Shown: positions 43,141 through 53,500 of the stretch, in pieces
How the letters are laid out: every line of letters starts with the position of its first letter
How positions within the stretch are numbered: position 1 is the first letter of the stretch
DNA from: an uncultured Prevotellaceae bacterium
GTDB lineage: Bacteria; Bacteroidota; Bacteroidia; Bacteroidales; Bacteroidaceae
Assembly: GCA_946410305.1 (NCBI GenBank)
Contig: CAMJZV010000001.1
Coordinates: 248,001 to 312,000 of the forward strand
Length of the DNA stretch: 64,000 bases
Direction of reading: 5' to 3'
Notes under the pieces: model-generated
Databases searched by the model: none
The model's input: only the letters and a program-made list of their open reading frames with translations
Told to the model about the DNA's origin: nothing
Made by a program: the position numbers and the translations under genes

Positions 43141-45972
43141 ATGAAAAGACATATCATATCAGTACTCATGCTGACAGCCTGCCAGATGGGTATCATGGCA
43201 CAGTCGGCTGATGTAGACACACGACTGCAGTATTTAAGTGGAACAGGATGTGACGACACCGTACAATGGGACTTCAAATGCTCTGACGGACGAAAGGCTG
43301 GGGAATGGACGAACATTGCAGTCCCCTCCTGTTGGGAATTACAAGGTTTCGGTACCTATCAATACGGGATGCGTTTCTACGGAAAGGCAACACCCGAGGG
43401 TATAGCCGACGAGAAAGGATACTACAAGACGGAGTTCTCCCTGCCTCAGGAATGGGCAGGACGACAGATACAACTAGTATTCGAAGCTGCTTTCACTGAA
43501 ATCCGTGTACAGATTAATGGTCGTAAGGCAGGTAACGGCACCTATCAAGGAGGCTTTACGCGGCATACGATAGATGTGTCTGATCGTGTGTTCTTTGGTA
43601 AGAAAAAGAACCGTTTGGAAGTGGAGGTCCTGAAAGAAAGCACCAATCCGCAGGTCAACCTTGCTGAGCGGCGTGCCGACTATTGGAACTTCGGTGGTAT
43701 CTGGCGTCCAGTCTTCGTCGTCAGTAAGCCAGCCCGAAATATACAGCGTGTAGCAATCAATGCCAAGGCTGATGGTCACTTCATGGCGGATGTGTTCCTA
43801 AATCGGGCCCTCCCTAGCTGTTCTGTAAACGTCGACATCATCGACACCAATGGAAAGAAGGCCGCTACCAGTCCTTCCTTTACCACTGCCAGTGATCAGG
43901 CCAAGGTTGACTTTAGCGTCAAAAATCCCAAATTGTGGAATGCTGAACAGCCGAATCTCTATACGGCAGTCTTTACATTGAAAGATAAGCAGGGCAAAAC
44001 TATCCATGTAGAGCGACAGAAGTTTGGTTTCCGTACGATTGAGTATCGCCATTCCTACAAAGGCGATAAGGAGGATGGCGTGTTTATCAATGGACAAAAG
44101 GTGATATTCAAAGGAGCAAACCGCCATTCTTTCCGACCTGAGACGGGACGCACACTCTCCAAAGCAAAGAATATTGAGGATGTGCTACTCATCAAGAGCA
44201 TGAATATGAATGCCGTCCGTCTGAGTCACTACCCTGCCGACCCAGAGTTTTTGGATGCCTGTGACTCGTTAGGTCTCTATGTAGAGTGTGAACACCCAGG
44301 TTGGCATTGGGCACACGAAACGATAGTAGGCAGTCAGATTGTAGAGGAGATGGTGACCCGCGATGTGAACCATCCATCGATTATCTTCTGGAGCAATGGC
44401 AATGAGGGTGGCTTTAATTACGAACTGGAGCCAGTATTCGCGAAGTTCGACCCACAACAGCGTGTGGTTCTCTACCCTTGGGCTAATCGCAATGGTTTCG
44501 AGACAAAGCACTATCGTTCGTGGGGCGAGACGGCAGAGTATATGCGTCAGAAGGAGATTTTCATGCCTACGGAGTTCCTGCATGGACTGTATGACGGAGG
44601 ACACGGCGCAGGCCTAAAGGACTATTGGAAGCTGATGATGTCGAATCCCCGTTGTGCAGGAGGTTTTCTGTGGGATCTGATGGACCAGGGTGTGGTACGC
44701 ACAGATTTGAATGGTATCGTCGATTGCATGGGCAACTTCGGCTCTGACGGTATCGTGGGTCCCCATATGGAGAAGGAAGGCTCGTTCTATACCATTCGCG
44801 AAGTGTGGAGCCCTGTGCAGGTTTTGTATTTCGACAGTGGTGCCTTCACCATTCAGAACTGCTATAACTTCATCAACTTGAAGGACTGCCAGTTCAGCTA
44901 TAGGCTGCTCAAGATGCCTGCCTACGGAAAGACCGATGTCAAGGTCATTAAGGAAGTAAAACTTCCGTCGCCTGATGCAGCACCAGGTGAGCGTGCCCAA
45001 CTGAAAATCGAAAGGACAGATGCTGATGTGATTGAGTTAACGGCTATCGATCCCAACGGACAGGAGATTTTTACGTGGAGCCACAAGCATTGGACAAAGG
45101 CAGACAACTTCAACAAGCGCACGCTGCATGAGAACACGCAACAGTACTCACACACAGAGGATGGCGACCTACTATTGGTAAAGAACGGCAATCGCCAGTA
45201 TGCCTTCAGCAAAAAGACAGGTATGCTGATGGGTGTTACCGTGAATGGCAAAAAGCTATCGTTCAACAATGGTCCCCGCTTTGTCGCCGCAAAGCGTGCC
45301 GACCGTTCGCAGGACGGCTTCTATAATCACGACGACAAGGAGGCCTTCCAGAAGAAGACACAATATACAGAGTATGCCGACCAGGGGACCTTCGACGGTT
45401 TTACGTTTAGCGACAGCACGTTGGTAGCCAACTATCTGCATGGTTCTATCAATCAGGTCACTTGGCGTTTCCTCGCTGATGGTGGCGTGTATATGAACGT
45501 CGATTATTACTTCAATGGCGTGGTTGACTTGATGGGTATCTGCTTCGACTACCCAGAAACGATGGTCAAGAGCAAACAATGGGTAGGAAAGGGTCCCTAT
45601 CGTGTTTGGCAGAACCGTCAGGAAGGGCCGCAGTATGGCTACTGGCAGAACAACTACAACGACCCCATTCCTGGCGAGTCTTGGGAATATCCTGAGTTCA
45701 AGGGCTACTTCTCGAATGTCTCCTGGATGAAAGTAAACACCTGCGAGGGAGCCATTGGCATCGAACTGATGACAGGAAAGGTGGGCGTCTATACACCTCG
45801 TGATGGTCGCGACCACCTGCTCTACGACCTCCCCGAGACAGGCATCTCTATCCTCAAGACCATTCCTGCCGTCCGTAACAAGGTGAATACCACAGACCTG
45901 AATGGTCCAAGTGCACAGCCCTATTGGAGCAAAGGCAAAGGAAACATCAATGCCATTCTAAGATTTGAATGA
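43141..45972 (+). CDS. GH2 family exported glycosidase
   Basis: This exported GH2 enzyme of 943 residues starts at ATG 43141 (signal peptide MKRHIISVLMLTACQMG...AQS). An in-frame ATG at 43132 adds only three residues. The N-terminal jelly-roll (VPSCWELQGFGTYQYG), Ig-like domain and TIM barrel are followed by a C-terminal beta region. The acid/base is E422 (SNGNEGGFN) and the likely nucleophile is E478 (PTEFLHG). The barrel carries MNMNAVRLSHYPADP. Sequence features are closer to beta-galactosidase/glucuronidase-type GH2s of polysaccharide loci than to classical LacZ. It heads the second plus-strand enzyme run, and GH106 starts one base after its stop. Confidence 0.88.
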   Translation: MKRHIISVLMLTACQMGIMAQSADVDTRLQYLSGTGCDDTVQWDFKCSDGRKAGEWTNIAVPSCWELQGFGTYQYGMRFYGKATPEGIADEKGYYKTEFSLPQEWAGRQIQLVFEAAFTEIRVQINGRKAGNGTYQGGFTRHTIDVSDRVFFGKKKNRLEVEVLKESTNPQVNLAERRADYWNFGGIWRPVFVVSKPARNIQRVAINAKADGHFMADVFLNRALPSCSVNVDIIDTNGKKAATSPSFTTASDQAKVDFSVKNPKLWNAEQPNLYTAVFTLKDKQGKTIHVERQKFGFRTIEYRHSYKGDKEDGVFINGQKVIFKGANRHSFRPETGRTLSKAKNIEDVLLIKSMNMNAVRLSHYPADPEFLDACDSLGLYVECEHPGWHWAHETIVGSQIVEEMVTRDVNHPSIIFWSNGNEGGFNYELEPVFAKFDPQQRVVLYPWANRNGFETKHYRSWGETAEYMRQKEIFMPTEFLHGLYDGGHGAGLKDYWKLMMSNPRCAGGFLWDLMDQGVVRTDLNGIVDCMGNFGSDGIVGPHMEKEGSFYTIREVWSPVQVLYFDSGAFTIQNCYNFINLKDCQFSYRLLKMPAYGKTDVKVIKEVKLPSPDAAPGERAQLKIERTDADVIELTAIDPNGQEIFTWSHKHWTKADNFNKRTLHENTQQYSHTEDGDLLLVKNGNRQYAFSKKTGMLMGVTVNGKKLSFNNGPRFVAAKRADRSQDGFYNHDDKEAFQKKTQYTEYADQGTFDGFTFSDSTLVANYLHGSINQVTWRFLADGGVYMNVDYYFNGVVDLMGICFDYPETMVKSKQWVGKGPYRVWQNRQEGPQYGYWQNNYNDPIPGESWEYPEFKGYFSNVSWMKVNTCEGAIGIELMTGKVGVYTPRDGRDHLLYDLPETGISILKTIPAVRNKVNTTDLNGPSAQPYWSKGKGNINAILRFE

Positions 45973-45973
45973 T

Positions 45974-48900
45974 ATGAAACGACTGACCACACTCACTTTT
46001 TTCCTGTGTCTCGCGATTTTGTCGCGAGGTAACGACACTACAAAGCCCTGGACTTTTTGGTACTGGATGTATGGTGCCGTATCAGAACAAGGCATTAAGG
46101 CCGACCTGCAGGCCATGAAGGATGTGGGACTCGGTGGCTGTTACCTGATGCCGATTAGAGGCGTCGACGAAAAACCGGAATATGAAGGTAAGGCTCAGCA
46201 ACTGACTCCAAGGTTTTGGAATATGGTGGACTATGCGATGCAACAGTCCGACTCGTTAGGACTTGAGATGGGCATCCACATATGCGACGGTTTTGCACTC
46301 GCTGGTGGACCTTGGATCACGCCTGAGGAGTCAATGCAGAAGATTGTCAGCATGCAGACCACCATTACTGGTGGCACTGGGAAACGTTATATCCTCATGC
46401 AGCCAGGTGGTTATGAAGGCTATTACGAAGACATCGCCTGCTTCGCCATTCCTTCTGAGTCGTGTTCCCTGTGTGTCAATCCTGCTTCCTTCAAACCCGT
46501 CATCACAACCTCGAAGACCATAACTCGCGATGACAACGGTACCTTCCGAGCCTCAGAAGCCGGATGGATACAGTATGAATACCCTGAATTCGTTACCTTC
46601 CATAGTGTAGAAATCATCCCCTCGGGCAACAATATTCAATCGCAACGTCTTAAGATGCTTGTGAGTGATAATGGGAAGGACTGGTCTTTAGTCAAACAAT
46701 TCGCCCCTCCTCGTCAGGGGTGGCAGAATACCGATTACAACTTCACTTACGCTATCCCCAAGACGTCAGGACGCTACTTCCGCTTTGAATGGACGCCCGA
46801 AGGAACTGAGCCTGGTGCTGAGGATCTTGATGCTGCAAAGTGGAAGCCTGTACTGAAACTGAAGGAGATTCGTCTGAGTGATCAACAGCGAATCGACCAG
46901 TGGGAAGGTAAGAGTGGGCTGGTTTGGCGTATCGCCCCAGAAACTACTGCCGAGGAAATCACAGACGAAGAGTGTGTGAAACTGGAGGACATCCGTCGGG
47001 TGGAACTCAAGAACGGTCGTTTGGCAGAACCCCTACCCGAGGGAACGTGGATCGTGGTACGTATCGGACATACTGCCACAGGACACACGAATGCGACGGC
47101 AGGCGGTGGCAAAGGTCTGGAGTGCGACAAGTTCAGCGAGGTCGCTGTTAGAAAACAAATCAGTCACTGGTTTGGCGAGTTCATGAAACGCCCCCACCAC
47201 GACGTGGTGAAATATATGCACGTTGACTCCTGGGAGTGCGGTTCGCAGAACTGGAGCAAGGACTTTGCCGAAGAATTCCAGCGCCGGCGTGGCTACGACC
47301 TGTTGCCTTGGTTGCCCGTTATGGTGGGCATCCCCATCGAGAGTGCCGCGAAGAGTGAAGCCGTCTTACGCGATGTGCGTCAGACCATCAACGACCTGTT
47401 ACAGGAACGGTTCTTTAAGACCGTCAAAGCCTGTGCTCAGGAGTATGGCGTACAATTGAGCTGTGAGAGCGTTGCTCCTACCATGATTAGTCAGGGGATG
47501 GAGCACTATAAATATGCGGACGTGCCGATGGGCGAATTTTGGCTCAACTCCCCTACTCACGACAAGCCCAATGACATGTTGGATGCCATCAGTGGTGCTC
47601 ACGTCTATGGCAAGAACATCGTGCAAGCAGAAGGATTCACAGAAGTACGTGGTGTTTGGGACGAGACGCCAGCAAGTATCAAGGCACTATTGGACAGGAA
47701 CTTCGCCTTGGGCATGAATCGCCTCTTCTTCCACGTGAATACCCACAACCCTTGGCTCGACCGCAAACCAGGAATGACTCTCGATGGAATAGGCCTTTTC
47801 TTCCAGCGCGACCAGACGTGGTTTCCTGAAGCAAAAGCTTTCGTCGATTATATCACCCGTTGTCAAACATGGCTACAGAAAGGGCGTCCCGTTGTTGACA
47901 TTGCTGTCTATACAGGCGAGGAAATACCTAGTCGTGCCTTCACCCCAGACCGCCTTGTGCCTATGCTGCCTGGTTTGTTTGGTGCAGAGCGTGTAGTTTC
48001 AGAAAACAAACGACTGGCCAATGTCGGCCAGCCCATGGAAGAATCACCCGTCGGCGTACGCCATTCCGCTGGAATCCTCGACTTGAAAGACTGGATTAAT
48101 CCACTTCATGGCTATCAATACGACTCGATGAACAAGGATGCCCTAACTCGCTGGTTAGAGGATATGGAAGACCCGAAAAACTATTATATCCCCCGATATC
48201 ATGTCCTTGTCATTCCACAAGGAATACACATAAGCAAAGAAACGCAGCAGATGATAGAGAAACTAAGAGGCTATGGTATCACCATCATTGATAAGCCTTA
48301 CAAGGAGAATACGCTACCCAATCTGCAGCCCGATGCTGTCCTGCCTGACGGCATCGCATTTACCCACCGAAAGAATGGGTCATCCCACTACTATTTCCTG
48401 AGCAACCAAACCGACAGTGTACGAATATTCAGAGCCAAATTCCGAATAGATCATAGAATAAGCACAATAATTGACCCCGTGAGCGACAGACTGTTGTCGT
48501 TCCATCAGGAAAGAGAAGGCGATTACTGTTGCATCGACATCACACTTCCAAAATATGGGTCGGTCATCGCCATGAGCGGAGTCTTGTTTACAGACACATG
48601 GACTTCGAGCCAACATTTCTCAGAATCGCGACCTATTGGTGACCATCTGACGTGGAATATTATTTTCCGCGAAAACGGGGAATACATGACAACAAATCGG
48701 CTTTTCGACTGGACCCAAAGCGATAATGACAGAATCAAGTATTTCAGCGGGCATGCTCGTTATAAGACCACATTCCGCATGAAAAAGCACGATTTGGAAC
48801 ATTGCACATGGTGGTTGCAATTGCCAGATGTTAAAGATTTAGCTCACATTTGGCTCAATGGCAAGGACATGGGTATTGTCTGGACTGATCCCTACATGGT

Positions 48901-49132
48901 AGAATTGGGGAAGCAACTTCGGTCTGGCAAGAACATATTGGAAATAGAAGTTGTGAACACTTGGCACAATGCCTTACGCGGTATGGATGCCGGAAAGACT
49001 CCATACGAAGATATATGGACTAATGCAAAATATCGGTCCAAGGGTGATGAACTCCTACCGTCAGGACTTCTGGAAACCCCTCTGCTGCTTAAAGAGGACT
49101 ATCACCCGTTTAGGGCCATCTTTGAAAAGTAA
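45974..49132 (+). CDS. GH106 alpha-L-rhamnosidase
   Basis: This exported enzyme of 1052 residues belongs to GH106. ATG 45974 gives the signal peptide MKRLTTLTFFLCLAILSRG; the frame can be read from a TTG at 45965 but that overlaps the previous stop. The GH106 N-terminal signature is clear: WYWMYGAV, then IKADLQAMKDVGLGGCYLMP, and FALAGGPWITPEESMQ. A carbohydrate-binding-type C-terminus carries HIWLNGKDMGIVWTDPY. In B. thetaiotaomicron a GH106 enzyme, as I recall, releases rhamnose from RG-II. A 7-base-arm palindrome (46010-46028) lies in the signal peptide codons. Confidence 0.92.
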   Translation: MKRLTTLTFFLCLAILSRGNDTTKPWTFWYWMYGAVSEQGIKADLQAMKDVGLGGCYLMPIRGVDEKPEYEGKAQQLTPRFWNMVDYAMQQSDSLGLEMGIHICDGFALAGGPWITPEESMQKIVSMQTTITGGTGKRYILMQPGGYEGYYEDIACFAIPSESCSLCVNPASFKPVITTSKTITRDDNGTFRASEAGWIQYEYPEFVTFHSVEIIPSGNNIQSQRLKMLVSDNGKDWSLVKQFAPPRQGWQNTDYNFTYAIPKTSGRYFRFEWTPEGTEPGAEDLDAAKWKPVLKLKEIRLSDQQRIDQWEGKSGLVWRIAPETTAEEITDEECVKLEDIRRVELKNGRLAEPLPEGTWIVVRIGHTATGHTNATAGGGKGLECDKFSEVAVRKQISHWFGEFMKRPHHDVVKYMHVDSWECGSQNWSKDFAEEFQRRRGYDLLPWLPVMVGIPIESAAKSEAVLRDVRQTINDLLQERFFKTVKACAQEYGVQLSCESVAPTMISQGMEHYKYADVPMGEFWLNSPTHDKPNDMLDAISGAHVYGKNIVQAEGFTEVRGVWDETPASIKALLDRNFALGMNRLFFHVNTHNPWLDRKPGMTLDGIGLFFQRDQTWFPEAKAFVDYITRCQTWLQKGRPVVDIAVYTGEEIPSRAFTPDRLVPMLPGLFGAERVVSENKRLANVGQPMEESPVGVRHSAGILDLKDWINPLHGYQYDSMNKDALTRWLEDMEDPKNYYIPRYHVLVIPQGIHISKETQQMIEKLRGYGITIIDKPYKENTLPNLQPDAVLPDGIAFTHRKNGSSHYYFLSNQTDSVRIFRAKFRIDHRISTIIDPVSDRLLSFHQEREGDYCCIDITLPKYGSVIAMSGVLFTDTWTSSQHFSESRPIGDHLTWNIIFRENGEYMTTNRLFDWTQSDNDRIKYFSGHARYKTTFRMKKHDLEHCTWWLQLPDVKDLAHIWLNGKDMGIVWTDPYMVELGKQLRSGKNILEIEVVNTWHNALRGMDAGKTPYEDIWTNAKYRSKGDELLPSGLLETPLLLKEDYHPFRAIFEK
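46010..46028. repeat. Palindrome in GH106 signal-peptide codons
   Basis: CTCGCGA and TCGCGAG are perfect 7-base arms around TTTTG, in frame, encoding the end of the signal peptide of the rhamnosidase. Confidence 0.65.
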
Positions 49133-49150
49133 AACAAATAAAATAGCTAT

Positions 49151-50554
49151 ATGAAAAGACTACGGACAATGTTTCTTGTCATCTGTGTAACTATGTCAGC
49201 ACTGGCAAAAGTCAGACTGCCTCAGTTCTTTAGCGACAATATGGTATTGCAACAACAGACAGACTGTAACATCTGGGGCTGGACAGAGGCTGGCAAAAAA
49301 GTAATTGTCCTGACCTCTTGGGATAAGAAATCGTATGCTACCACTGCCAACAAAGACGGTCGCTTTCAAGTTCAAGTCAAGACTCCAGAGGCTGGTGGTC
49401 CTTATGAAATCACCTTTAGAGATGGTGAGATGATATCGCTGAAAAACATTCTTATTGGAGAGGTATGGATATGCTCAGGCCAATCGAACATGGAGATGCA
49501 GATGAAGGGCTTCAAGCAACAGCCCGTAGAGGAAACGACAGAAGAGTTGCTTCGCTGTAAAGATTCACAGTTGCGACTGTTTACGGTAAAACGTAACCCT
49601 CAGCTCCTACCACAAAACGACGTAAAGGGCCAGTGGAATGAAGCCAATAGTGCCTCTGTACGCGACTTCTCTGCCACAGCTTATTACTTTGGTCGCGCCC
49701 TACGTGCATCTCTGGGTGTACCTGTTGGCCTCATCAGCACCAGTTTTGGTGGTTCAGCTTGCGAGGCTTGGATGCAAGCAGAATGGCTGAAGGCATTTCC
49801 TAAGGTAAAGCAAACCATCACAGAGGAAGACGTACAGAAGTTACAGCAGCGCTGTCCCACAGCACTTTACAACGGACAACTGCATCCATTGATTGGTTAT
49901 GGTATCAAGGGCGCCATCTGGTATCAGGGTGAAGATAACGTGCCTCGCTATGATTACTATGCCCCATTGTTGAAAGCAATGGTCGAAGGTTGGCGCAAGG
50001 ATTGGAAACAAGGCGATTTCCCATTCTATTATTGTCAGATAGCCCCCTACGACTACTCGCTCATCGAGTGGAAAGACAGTCAGTATCTGCGTGAACAGCA
50101 ATTAAAAGCAGAATCGATGATTTCGAATGCACGTATGGCTGTGCTGATGGATGCTGGTTTGGAATACGGCATTCACCCCAGAAAGAAGCGTCAGGCTGGA
50201 GAGCGTTTGGCCATCCTCGCTCTTTCGAATACTTATGACGTAAAAGGCTTGCCAGAGTTCGCCACTTACAAAGAGGTAGAGTTTAAGAATGATACCGCAG
50301 TGGTGGCCTTTGACAGAAGTAAGGAATGGGTATACTTCGAGCATGGCACGACCTCCAAGAACTTCGAGGTTTCAGGTGCAGACAAGGTCTTTCACCCTGC
50401 TACAAAGGTTTGGGTATCACGCAATCGCGTCTATATCATCTGCGACAAAGTAAAGAAGCCCGTTGCCGTACGCTACGCTTTCAAGGATTGGGTAGAAGGC
50501 GACTTGATGCATGATGGTCTTCCTGTATCCTCTTTCCGAACAGATAATTGGTAA
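49151..50554 (+). CDS. Sialate O-acetylesterase-like carbohydrate esterase
   Basis: This exported SGNH-type esterase of 467 residues resembles sialate O-acetylesterases (SASA/DUF303). The signal peptide ends SALAK. The catalytic serine S112 sits in CSGQSNMEMQM; the oxyanion-region motif GAIWYQGEDNV follows; H342 in YGIHPRKK is the likely catalytic histidine. It probably removes acetyl groups from oligosaccharides. RG-II carries O-acetyl on aceric acid and methyl-fucose, so it fits the proposed substrate, but sialate esterase homologues occur in many polysaccharide loci. The gene starts 18 bases after GH106 and ends 2 bases before the next ATG. Confidence 0.88.
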   Translation: MKRLRTMFLVICVTMSALAKVRLPQFFSDNMVLQQQTDCNIWGWTEAGKKVIVLTSWDKKSYATTANKDGRFQVQVKTPEAGGPYEITFRDGEMISLKNILIGEVWICSGQSNMEMQMKGFKQQPVEETTEELLRCKDSQLRLFTVKRNPQLLPQNDVKGQWNEANSASVRDFSATAYYFGRALRASLGVPVGLISTSFGGSACEAWMQAEWLKAFPKVKQTITEEDVQKLQQRCPTALYNGQLHPLIGYGIKGAIWYQGEDNVPRYDYYAPLLKAMVEGWRKDWKQGDFPFYYCQIAPYDYSLIEWKDSQYLREQQLKAESMISNARMAVLMDAGLEYGIHPRKKRQAGERLAILALSNTYDVKGLPEFATYKEVEFKNDTAVVAFDRSKEWVYFEHGTTSKNFEVSGADKVFHPATKVWVSRNRVYIICDKVKKPVAVRYAFKDWVEGDLMHDGLPVSSFRTDNW

Positions 50555-50556
50555 CG

Positions 50557-53500
50557 ATGATGAAAAAAGGTTTCCTTCTCTTTCTCTTATTAGCGTTCTC
50601 GACACTCATTCAGGGTGCCGACTATATCCCTAAAGACTATGTCTGGAAAACGCCAAGTCGTAATTCCAGTGAGTCAATGCCCTGTGGAGGGCATGACATT
50701 GGCATGAACGTATGGGCGGAGAATGGTGACTTACTCTTCTATATCTCACAGAGCGGATGGTTTGATGAGAACAACACACTGTTGAAGGCAGGACGCTGGA
50801 GACTACATTTCGACGATAATCCCTTCAACGGTAACGACTTCGAACAACGGCTATGTCTAGATGAGGGAGCCATCTATGTCAAAGGTGGTGGTATCGAGGT
50901 AAGGATATGGGCAGATGTACTTAAACCTGTCGTGTTTGTGGAGATGTCATCTCCACATGCGAAACCCGTAACCCTTAGTTATGAAAGTTGGCGCTACAAG
51001 GACCGTCCGGTGACAAAGGCTGAGTGTCAGCAGTGTTCATATAAATGGGTAATACCTAAGGATTGTATGACGTTTGCTGACAGTATCCACGCCTCCAAAG
51101 ACCATCTCTCTTTCTATCACCAGAACAGACAAGAGACGGTGTTCGACTTCACCGTTAGTCGTGAACGTCTGGATGCCATCAAGGACAACCTTTATAACCC
51201 CATCGGTAACTTGAAGATGGGTGGAGTCATGCAGGCAAAAGGGTTCTCATACACAGGGATCACTGAAGGAAAATATGCTTCAACAGACTATCGCAGTTGG
51301 AATTTCCGACAAAAAAAGATGAGAAAGAGCCTGCTATCCATCTCGTTGTACACTGGCAAAGAAACTACTAAATCTGTCAATGCAACCGAGTCAAAGGAAA
51401 GAAGTCGGAAATGGTGGCATGAGTATTGGCAACGAAGCTTTATAGAGACAGACTGCCAACTTCCAGAGGTTACACAGATGGTCCGCAACTATGAGTTGAT
51501 GCGATATATGCTAGGTTGTAATGCCTATGGGGAGTGGCCCACAAAATTCAATGGCGGACTCTTCACCTTTGACCCTGTCTACGTGGACTCTACCATGACC
51601 TTCACTCCTGATTATCGCAAATGGGGAGGTGGTACGATGACGGCACAAAACCAACGTCTCGTTTATTGGCCCATGCTCAAAAGCGGTGACTATGATGTAT
51701 TAAAGTCTCAACTCAACACCTATCTACGAATGTTACCCAATGCCATTGCTTGGTCACAACACCATTGGGGACATGAAGGTGCCTGCTTCAGTGAGCAGAT
51801 AGAAAACTTCGGGCTACCCAATCCTGCCGAATATGGCAAGCATAAGGACGGTGACGATTGGGGAGTTGAAAAGAATAAATGGTTAGAATATGAATGGGAC
51901 ACAGCCTTGGAATTTGGGAAGATGTACCTTGATATGCTGCCATGGTATCCAGACTCCACGCTGGATAAATATCGTAAGTTGGTAGAGGAACCCCTTCGTT
52001 TCTTCAAAGAACACTACCCAGGCCTCGTCATCTATCCTGGTTCGGGCTGCGAGACCTATAAGATGGCACGCAACCCTGCCAGTACTATTGCTGCACTACA
52101 GGCGCTGAAGCATGGTCTCGCCAATATTGGCGCAGATACGAACCTCATCCCCAACATCCCTCTGCATGTTATTGACGGTGACACCTGTATTGCCCCCGCT
52201 GAGAGTTGGGAACGCATACAGAACACCGAGACACCGCAACTCTATCCCGTCTTCCCTTGGCGCATCTACGGTATGGGAAGGCCTCATCTTGATATTGCTC
52301 GTAATACCTATCTCAAGGATCCACATGCTTTGGAGATGCGTAGTACAAAGGGATGGAAACAAGACAATATCTGGGCGGCATGCTTAGGACTGACTGATGA
52401 GGCAATACGTCTGAATACAGAGAAATTGAGCAAAGGTCCCTATCGTTTCCCAGCATTCTGGGATCCTGGTTTCGACTGGGCTCCTGACCACAACAGAGGG
52501 GGTGCCGGCATGATTGGACTGCAAGAGATGCTACTGCAAGAAGACCTCGATCAGAACCCTATCCTCTTTCCTGCATGGCCCCGTAAATGGAACTGTCGCT
52601 TCCGTCTCTATATCTCTGGACAACGTTGTGTTGATGGGGAAATCAAAGATGGTAAGATTACCTTTTCCATAGATGGCGTTGATTACTCTGATAAGAAAGA
52701 TGACGACATAAAGCCTCAATGGATTGGTGCCATTACCCGCCAAGACGCCCATTTGCCAAAAGGTCGCAACTACACAGGTGCCAAGTTAAAAGAACCGCTG
52801 GTGAAGGAGGCATGGAAGAAAGTAGATACATTGAGCCAACGAAGTATCCTGCTGCGGAAAAATTTCCAGCTCAAGGAGAAAGTATTGAAAGCTACTGTCT
52901 CTATCGTTGGACTGGGTTTCTATGAGTTGACTATCAACGGCAGGAAAGTGGGAGATGCTTCCTTCGCACCATTATGGAGCGATTATGACAAAAGTATCTT
53001 TTACAACACATACGATGTCACCGCCCTACTCAATCCTCAGAGCTCAGACCTCCAATCACAGACCATTCAAGTATTGCTGGGTAACGGTTTCTACAACGAA
53101 CACGGACTTCGCTATGCCAAAATGAAGATATCGTTTGGTCCTCCTACCTTGTTGTTCCGCATGCATATCGAATATCTCAACGGGAATACCGAGGATATTG
53201 TCAGTGACGGCAAATGGCAATGGGCACTATCACCCATCACGTTCAACAGCATCTATGGTGGTGAGGACTATGATGCCCGTTTAGAGCATCCTAAAGACTG
53301 GTTTCCTGTCGTTATTCAGGAAGCGCCCAAGGGTGTACTCCGTCAGCAGATAGCCAAACCCGTAAAAATCATGGAACGCTATGCTGTGAAGGATACCATC
53401 AGAAATGATTCCGTATTAGTGCTTGATATGGGGCAGAACCTTGCGGGATTCCCTGAGATAACTGTCCAAGGTAAACGAGGACAACAACTGAAACTGACTC

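Noticed and set aside
46705..46727. CCCCT...AGGGG inverted repeat in the GH106 gene as a regulatory hairpin
   Set aside because: Only five-base arms, expected by chance in this composition.
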